NCBI RefSeq assembly: GCF_009725165.1
Contig: NZ_WNZW01000018.1
Span: 1-64,000, forward strand
DNA: 64,000 nucleotides
Source: Paenibacillus woosongensis
GTDB taxonomy: Bacteria > Bacillota > Bacilli > Paenibacillales > Paenibacillaceae
Reading direction: 5' to 3'
Shown: one piece after another, positions 58,593 through 64,000 of the stretch
How positions within the stretch are numbered: position 1 is the first letter of the stretch
How the letters are laid out: every line of letters starts with the position of its first letter
Program-made: the position numbers and the translations under genes
Notes under the pieces: model-generated
Databases searched by the model: none
The model's input: the letters and a program-made list of their open reading frames with translations, nothing else
What the model was told of the DNA's origin: nothing

Positions 58593-60404
58593 ATGAGATT
58601 CCCGCGATTCCGCTCTTTACGAACGACTATACTGTGGCTGTTTGTGCCAACGATATCCGCATTTATCCTGTTATCGGGGCTCATCTCCTACCAATTGGCC
58701 GCGGAGCAGCTAAAGGAAAATGCCTATACGAGTATCAGCAATACGGTGTCTCAGACCAGCCATTTTATTAATGACCGATTAACGGCGCTGTTTACAGAGC
58801 TCAATATTTTATCCCAGGACTATGATTTGAACATGCTGATCAAAAAGCTTCAGAACCCGGATTACACGCTGACCCCGGAGGATCACGTCATCATTAATTC
58901 GAAGCTGAACAAAATTTATTCGGACTATTACTCCATCGTCGATACGATTTACGTCTCTCTCAACAACGGACAAACGATTTTTCAGAAAAAATACGACTAT
59001 TACACCACCTACGATTACGACTATATTCCTTTCAGCGATTATGACCCCAACTCGGTAATCGTGCAGTGGAAAGGTTTTCAGCAAATAGATGCAAATGCGG
59101 CTTCAGATGCAGATTCAGGCCAATATGCGGATGCCGATCGGACAAATGAACAGGTCACGTTCATCAGTATGTATAAATTCATCGACAGTCACCGGATGCA
59201 TCCGGACGGGTTCATTCTGTTTGAGCTCAAGGAGCAGTTCTTTACCGATTTTCTCGCCAGCCCGCAAATTGTTGAAAGCGGTTACTTGATGCTGATCAGC
59301 CCGGATAGCGATATTTATTTCAAGCCCGTGGACAACCGCTATTCCCTCCAGCCCGATGTCATTAACAAAATTCAGCTGTCCGCAGCCCCCTCCGGAACGG
59401 AAGAGTTCAAAAGCGCAGACGGCGTTAATTTAGTCGTTCTCTACGACACGATAGAAATTAATAAATGGCGCATCGCCGCTGTTTTTCCCAGAAATGAGCT
59501 GCTGCTGAAAATCGAATCCATCAAATACGTCACCCTTGTATCCATGGGCATCATGATCATTTGCGCCATGATCTTCTCGATAATCTTGGCGAGACTGCTT
59601 ACCCAGCCGCTCATTAAGCTGACGTGCATCGTCAATAAAATCGGGAACGGCAGTTTAAAGCTTCATTTCGACAAAGAACTTCCGAATGAGATTGGCGTGC
59701 TCAGCCGCGGAATTCAAAACTTGATCCTGCGGATCGAAGACTTGCTCGTCCAGGTGGAGAACAAACAGATTCAGGTCAAGAACGCAGAGTTCAAGGTACT
59801 GCAAGCACAAATCCAGCCCCACTTCCTGTATAACACCCTGTATTCCATCCGGCAGCTGTGTGATATGGGATTAGCCAATGATGCAAGCAAAATGGTACAG
59901 GCGATGTCCAACTATTACCGGATCAGCATCAGCCGGGGAATCGAGATCATTACGATTCAGGAAGAGCTAGAGCACATTGAAAATTATTTGTACATTCAGC
60001 ACATGCGGTACGGGGATGACTTCGATTATGAAATCGATGTGGATCCTGCATTATATCCTTATAAAATTCTTAAGCTGACGCTCCAGCCTCTGCTGGAGAA
60101 TGCCCTTTATCATGGGGTTAAGCAGCACCGCAAAAAAGGGAAAATTCGCGTGACCGGCGCTCTTCACCGTGGGCAAATCCAATTCCAGGTGATCGATAAT
60201 GGTGTCGGCATGTCCGCCGAACGTCTCGCGGAAATCAGCCAATGCCTCGAAAATCCGGAATCAGAGCATTCCCAGGTCGGGTACGGCGTGCGAAATGTCC
60301 AAATGCGGCTGCGCATGCAGTACGGCCCTCATTGCGGATTATCTTATGCAAGCGAGCCGAATCAGGGGACCTGCGTTACGGTCATAATCTATCAGCAGGA
60401 ATAA
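58593..60404 (+). CDS. Sensor histidine kinase, YesM type
   Basis: The 603-residue membrane kinase has two transmembrane helices (about 13-34 and 308-330) flanking an extracellular domain of about 270 residues, then HAMP, a His_kinase domain with the phosphoacceptor His410 in LQAQIQPHFLYNTLYSIRQL, and an HATPase_c domain (PLLENALYHGV, VIDNGVGMS, GYGVRNVQ). YesM-type kinases sense extracellular sugars or oligosaccharides via the associated transporter. AAGGAAGGGG precedes the ATG. It is cotranscribed with the response regulator. Confidence 0.94.
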   Translation: MRFPRFRSLRTTILWLFVPTISAFILLSGLISYQLAAEQLKENAYTSISNTVSQTSHFINDRLTALFTELNILSQDYDLNMLIKKLQNPDYTLTPEDHVIINSKLNKIYSDYYSIVDTIYVSLNNGQTIFQKKYDYYTTYDYDYIPFSDYDPNSVIVQWKGFQQIDANAASDADSGQYADADRTNEQVTFISMYKFIDSHRMHPDGFILFELKEQFFTDFLASPQIVESGYLMLISPDSDIYFKPVDNRYSLQPDVINKIQLSAAPSGTEEFKSADGVNLVVLYDTIEINKWRIAAVFPRNELLLKIESIKYVTLVSMGIMIICAMIFSIILARLLTQPLIKLTCIVNKIGNGSLKLHFDKELPNEIGVLSRGIQNLILRIEDLLVQVENKQIQVKNAEFKVLQAQIQPHFLYNTLYSIRQLCDMGLANDASKMVQAMSNYYRISISRGIEIITIQEELEHIENYLYIQHMRYGDDFDYEIDVDPALYPYKILKLTLQPLLENALYHGVKQHRKKGKIRVTGALHRGQIQFQVIDNGVGMSAERLAEISQCLENPESEHSQVGYGVRNVQMRLRMQYGPHCGLSYASEPNQGTCVTVIIYQQE

Positions 60405-60432
60405 TTTACGGAACGTAGAAGGAGTGTGCGCC

Positions 60433-62013
60433 ATGTTAAAGCTGATCATTATTGATGATGACGGGTTGATCCGCAGAGGACTCAGCCATACGATTCGCTG
60501 GGAGGAATTGAACATTGAACTAGCAGGTACGGCTGCAGACGGCGAGCGGGGGCTTGAATTGATCGAAAAGACGGAGCCGCATATCATCATCGCCGATATA
60601 CGCATGCCCATTATGGACGGGCTGGCGCTGACTGGCATTGTGAAGTCCAGATATCCTGAAATGAAAATCATATTAATGACGGGATACGATGAGCTGGAAT
60701 TTGCCAAAGAAGCGTTAAAGATGAAAGTGTTCGACTACTTATTAAAACCGGTCGATAACCAGAACCTGCTGGATGCTGTTCAGCGGGCCGCCGCCGAATG
60801 GCATCATGACCATCAATTGAAGCTGAAGCTGCTGGAGGGAATCCCTTTGCTGAAGCATAGGTTTTTCGAGCGCTTGATTAGAGGCAAGCTATCGGAGGAA
60901 GAACTGAGCATCCAGGCCCGCATGCTCGATTTGAATTTCGATTACGATTTCTACATGACGGTTATTCTCAAGGCCGACGATTATGCAGCCGATCATTCCT
61001 CTCACCGGTTCGGCAGAGAGATGCTGAAGTACTGCATCGAGAACGTAGCCCATGAAATCATAACGCGGGAGCAGGCCGGGTTCGTATTCGAGTCCATCGA
61101 TGATGAAATCATTGTGCTGTTTGCTTGGAAAGGGCCGGATGAGCATCTGCAGTCCCGAGCCTTCGACCTTACCGAAGAAATACGGGCCAGTGTTGAGCAG
61201 TACCTAAAAACGACCGTAACGGCCGGCATGGGCTTTCTATACGGACAGCTTGCTAGTGTAACCAAATCCTATTCGGACGCCAAATCCGCTCTGGAAATTC
61301 GCCATATCATCGGCAAAAACCAAGTGATCTCCATTCAGGATACAGGACTGCCCCTCTCCCCCCAATCCGTGGATATTCTGGATCTGGAAAAGACTCTGAC
61401 GCTCAAGGTCAAGCTGGGGCTGGAGAAGGACGCAGAGCAGGTTCTGGAGCAGATCGAAGCTAAGCTGCTAAGCACACGTTCCATTACGCTGCAGCAGGTG
61501 AAGCTAAAAGCGCTGGAAACGGCCGTTCTCATTTACGCTGATGCCGATTTGCGCGAGCTCGTTCACGAGGATGATTTCAACCGGCTAACCGAGCTGATAC
61601 ATCGGAAGCAAACGGTCAGAGAGGTTTTCGCGGAAATCCGGCAGATGGCCTCTCTCTTGGCGAACGCCATGAATGCCAGCAGAGAAAGCCAGCAGAAGGA
61701 AATCGTCAAGCAGGCGATGGATTTTATTGAGCAAAACTATATGCGGGAACGCCTTTCTTTGCAGGACGTGGCCGATGAGGTGCATATCAGCCCAACTTAT
61801 TTGAGCTATATTTTCAAAAAAGAGCAAAATATCAACTTTAGCGACTATCTTCTGGAAACACGCATGAAAGTAGCCATGGAGCTGCTGCGCATGAAGGACT
61901 TGAAGTCCTACGAAGTCGCCGAGCTGGTCGGCTACAGCAATGCCCAATATTTCAGCACCTGCTTCAAAAAATACACCGGCTGCTCACCCTCAGCCTTTAA
62001 AGGCGAATCTTAA
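60433..62013 (+). CDS. AraC-family response regulator, YesN type
   Basis: The 526-residue protein has a receiver domain (IIIDDDGLIRRG, phosphoacceptor Asp55 in IIADIRMPIMDGL, Lys in DYLLKPVDNQ), a central domain of about 280 residues of unknown ligand, and a C-terminal AraC HTH (LQDVADEVHISPTYLSYIFK, and the final helix NAQYFSTCFKKYTGCSPSAFK). GGAG lies 8 bases before the ATG at 60433; a GTG three codons earlier overlaps it. It probably activates the downstream ABC genes. Confidence 0.94.
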   Translation: MLKLIIIDDDGLIRRGLSHTIRWEELNIELAGTAADGERGLELIEKTEPHIIIADIRMPIMDGLALTGIVKSRYPEMKIILMTGYDELEFAKEALKMKVFDYLLKPVDNQNLLDAVQRAAAEWHHDHQLKLKLLEGIPLLKHRFFERLIRGKLSEEELSIQARMLDLNFDYDFYMTVILKADDYAADHSSHRFGREMLKYCIENVAHEIITREQAGFVFESIDDEIIVLFAWKGPDEHLQSRAFDLTEEIRASVEQYLKTTVTAGMGFLYGQLASVTKSYSDAKSALEIRHIIGKNQVISIQDTGLPLSPQSVDILDLEKTLTLKVKLGLEKDAEQVLEQIEAKLLSTRSITLQQVKLKALETAVLIYADADLRELVHEDDFNRLTELIHRKQTVREVFAEIRQMASLLANAMNASRESQQKEIVKQAMDFIEQNYMRERLSLQDVADEVHISPTYLSYIFKKEQNINFSDYLLETRMKVAMELLRMKDLKSYEVAELVGYSNAQYFSTCFKKYTGCSPSAFKGES

Positions 62014-62072
62014 AATATGAAACACTCGTCATAAGATATTGCATTCCTGAGCCCATCTGCGAATTTTATAAT

Positions 62073-62112
62073 AAATTTGTGCCAATCCGATAGCCCTTCG
62101 GACCGCAAATTT
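62073..62112 (+). promoter_or_regulatory. Nested inverted repeat before the ABC permease
   Basis: AAATTTG/CAAATTT (62073-62079 and 62106-62112) encloses TCCGA/TCGGA (62086-62090 and 62098-62102). A TATAAT at 62067-62072 directly precedes it and may be a -10, although no good -35 is seen. It could be an operator or mRNA hairpin about 30 bases before the permease start. Confidence 0.4.
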
Positions 62113-62139
62113 GTTCAAAAGGAGATGGTGATCGCTTTC

Positions 62140-63027
62140 ATGAATGCCCTGAACAACAAGAAATGGTGGCCATACCTGTTTATCGCACCTTCGGTCATCC
62201 TATTGGTCGGATTTCTTTTTTACCCGATTGCTAACGTGTTTATACTCAGCCTGCAGGATTACAATCCAACAAAACCTTATGCCAACGGCTTTACCGGGTT
62301 CGATAATTTCACGCAAATCTTCACAGGAGACAAAATCTTCTACTCTACCTTAGTGATCTCTTTAAAATGGGTGCTGTCCGAGGTCGTTCTGCAATTGCTT
62401 CTGGGCCTGATCCTTGCGCTGTTGCTAAATCAGACCTTCCGGTTCCGCGGGCTGGCCCGGGCAGCGGCCTTCCTCCCCTGGGCAATCTCGGGAGTCATCA
62501 CGGCAACGATGTGGTCCATTATGTTTAATGAGCATTTTGGCGTAATCAATGATCTGCTGAAACGGATCGGCTTCATCTCGCAGAACATGGCCTGGACCGC
62601 CAATCCGAGTACTGCATTTGGCTCCATCGTAACGGCCGAGCTGTGGCGGGGCATCCCTTTCTTCGCCATTACGCTGCTGGCCGCCATGCAGAACATTCCA
62701 GGCGAGCTGTACGAATCCTGTAAAGTGGACGGCGGCGGCAGATGGCGCTCATTCTTTAGCATTACGCTGCCGTTTTTAAAAGACACCATCATCCTCACCA
62801 CGCTGCTTAGAGCAGTTTGGGAATTCAACAACGTCGATCTGATCTTTACGATGACTGGCGGCGGACCGGCCAACATGACAATGACCTTGCCGATGTATAT
62901 CGCCAATCAGGCGATTAAATCGAATAATTACGGTTACGGCTCAGCGCTTACCGTGATCGGCGTGATACTCCTGACGATATTCGCGGCGCTGTACCTTAAA
63001 TTCAGCGGCTTTGGGAAGGAGGAGTAG
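62140..63027 (+). CDS. Sugar ABC transporter permease (MalF/UgpA type)
   Basis: The 295-residue permease has six transmembrane segments and the cytoplasmic EAA-like loop ESCKVDGGGRWRSFFSITLP that contacts the ATPase. The start MNALNNKKWWPYLFIAPS follows a GGTGATC motif; the frame is open 21 codons upstream, where MVIAF is an alternative. It pairs with the next permease. No ATPase gene is present, so an MsmX-type shared ATPase is likely. Confidence 0.92.
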   Translation: MNALNNKKWWPYLFIAPSVILLVGFLFYPIANVFILSLQDYNPTKPYANGFTGFDNFTQIFTGDKIFYSTLVISLKWVLSEVVLQLLLGLILALLLNQTFRFRGLARAAAFLPWAISGVITATMWSIMFNEHFGVINDLLKRIGFISQNMAWTANPSTAFGSIVTAELWRGIPFFAITLLAAMQNIPGELYESCKVDGGGRWRSFFSITLPFLKDTIILTTLLRAVWEFNNVDLIFTMTGGGPANMTMTLPMYIANQAIKSNNYGYGSALTVIGVILLTIFAALYLKFSGFGKEE

Positions 63028-63029
63028 GA

Positions 63030-63872
63030 ATGAATCATAAGCTGGAGAAATACTGCAGCCTTTTCTTTTATCGCTATCTGCCTCTCACTCTTCTGCTCCT
63101 GTTCATTATGGTCCCGTTCTATTGGACGCTGAATACGTCGCTGAAGCTTGAAGGGGATATCACAAAAATGCCGATTGAATATTGGCCTGCTCCCGCCACC
63201 TTCGACAACTTCATCATGTCGTGGAACAATGTCGGCTTCTCGCTATTTTTTCGGAACAGCATGTTCATCGCTTTATCTACCGTGTTGATCGTGCTTGTCC
63301 TTTCCATCCTGGCCGGATACGCCATTTCCCGCTTCAGCTTCAAGGGGAAAAACGCATTTATGCTCCTGCTGCTCTGTACGCAATTCGTACCCGGCGCCAT
63401 GCTGCTGATTCCGCTGTTTATGCAGTTTAAGGCGATGCAGCTGACAGGAACACATCTTGGTTTGATTATCACGTATTCTGCGTTCCAGCTCCCCTTCAAT
63501 GCCATACTGATGAGCGGATTCATTCGCGGCATCCCGGAAGCGCTGGAGGAGGCCGCCGAGGTCGATGGTTGCAACCGCTTACAAGCGATATTCCATGTCA
63601 TTCTCCCTATTTTGATACCTGGTCTTGTGGCCACCTCGGTCTTTACCTTTATAGGAGCATGGAATGAGTTCTTATTCGCGCTGATGTTCATCACCAAGAA
63701 ATCATTATTCACCCTGCCTGTCGGGCTCAGCTATATGCAAGGGGAGTTCGATATCAACTACGGCGCTCTCGCCGCAGGCAGTGTCATTGCCCTCGTGCCT
63801 GTCGTCATCCTGTTCTCCTACGTACAGAAATACCTGGTGCAAGGACTCGGCGCAGGGGCAGTTAAAGGTTAA
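63030..63872 (+). CDS. Carbohydrate ABC transporter permease (MalG/UgpE type)
   Basis: The 280-residue permease has six transmembrane segments and the EAA loop EAAEVDGCNRLQAIFHVILP. GGAGGAG overlaps the end of the previous gene and lies a few bases before the ATG, so the two are coupled. The hydrophobic profile and the closing YLVQGLGAGAVKG are typical of the family. Confidence 0.94.
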   Translation: MNHKLEKYCSLFFYRYLPLTLLLLFIMVPFYWTLNTSLKLEGDITKMPIEYWPAPATFDNFIMSWNNVGFSLFFRNSMFIALSTVLIVLVLSILAGYAISRFSFKGKNAFMLLLLCTQFVPGAMLLIPLFMQFKAMQLTGTHLGLIITYSAFQLPFNAILMSGFIRGIPEALEEAAEVDGCNRLQAIFHVILPILIPGLVATSVFTFIGAWNEFLFALMFITKKSLFTLPVGLSYMQGEFDINYGALAAGSVIALVPVVILFSYVQKYLVQGLGAGAVKG

Positions 63873-63950
63873 GGAATTTGAGGTTTCAGGTCTATTAGGC
63901 TTTAGCTAGACCATATGAAGTTATTCGAGCGATTATAGGGGGTATCTCAC

Positions 63951-64000
63951 ATGATGCACATGAGACAATATACAGGCGCAATACTGGCTATCGTTCTAAT
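63951..64000 (+). CDS. Start of a probable sugar ABC solute-binding protein (partial)
   Basis: The window ends 50 bases into an open frame that begins MMHMRQYTGAILAIVL, a basic N-terminus followed by a hydrophobic stretch as in a signal peptide. A GGGGG motif lies about 8 bases upstream. Position after two sugar permeases makes a lipoprotein solute-binding protein likely, but only 16 residues are visible. Confidence 0.55.
   Translation, partial: MMHMRQYTGAILAIVL

Noticed and set aside
60244..60404. Possible truncation of the histidine kinase C-terminus
   Set aside because: The N, G1 and G2 boxes of the ATPase domain are all present and the length is normal for the YesM type.
1..64000. CRISPR arrays, insertion sequences, prophage or integrase genes, toxin-antitoxin pairs, tRNA genes
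   Set aside because: I looked for direct-repeat arrays, transposase-like proteins, terminal repeats and cloverleaf sequences and saw none.

Overview
The window is chromosomal DNA of an endospore-forming member of the Bacillota, most probably Paenibacillus or a close relative. The evidence is the sporulation genes (pdaB, kbaA, gerD, cwlD, sigH), the Bacillus-type order of the ribosomal superoperons, a SpoIIM-family gene beside pdaB, an RpoB that begins with a TTG codon and the residues AGHLVQYGRRTRRSY, and a large SLH-anchored GH26 glycoside hydrolase of a kind common in Paenibacillus. The genus is inferred from these features and was not tested by a search.

Almost all housekeeping genes are transcribed leftward (minus strand), so the natural reading order runs from about 58.4 kb down to 1. 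(1) 58.4-49.0 kb: yacL-type PIN/TRAM protein, ispD, ispF, gltX, a cysteine T-box, cysE, cysS, mrnC, rlmB, rae1, sigH. (2) 48.7-36.2 kb: rpmG, secE, nusG, rplK, rplA, an L10 leader with its own promoter and attenuator, rplJ, rplL, an rsmC-like methyltransferase, rpoB, rpoC, then the str operon (L7Ae-like protein, rpsL, rpsG, fusA, tuf) ending at 31.66 kb. (3) 31.1-26.9 kb: one rightward gene for a 1422-residue secreted SLH-GH26 enzyme, followed by a spacer with degenerate repeats. (4) 26.4-11.0 kb: the uninterrupted S10-spc-alpha ribosomal cluster from rpsJ to rplQ. (5) 10.7-0.5 kb: truA, a zinc-ribbon protein, rplM-rpsI, an inserted sulfate assimilation pair cysH-sat, then cwlD, salA, gerD, kbaA, pdaB and a SpoIIM-family membrane protein. 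(6) 1-500: the 5' end of a leftward 16S rRNA gene with two candidate promoters.

The right end (58.6-64.0 kb) is accessory and rightward: a YesM-type sensor kinase, a YesN-type AraC response regulator, two sugar ABC permeases and the first codons of a probable solute-binding protein. It replaces the disA-radA-clpC genes usually found upstream of yacL.

Most of the window is conserved information-processing machinery. I found no CRISPR array, insertion sequence, prophage, defence system or tRNA gene. The less ordinary points are: a terminator-like hairpin that contains the cwlD ribosome binding site; apparent absence of the ECF transporter genes between rplQ and truA; placement of cysH-sat within the rpsI-cwlD interval; Gly/Ser-rich linkers in GerD; an N-terminal extension on Mini-III; several hairpins in ribosomal and rpoB/rpoC spacers; and the repeat-bearing spacer beside tuf. 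I saw no clear sign of a wholly new system.
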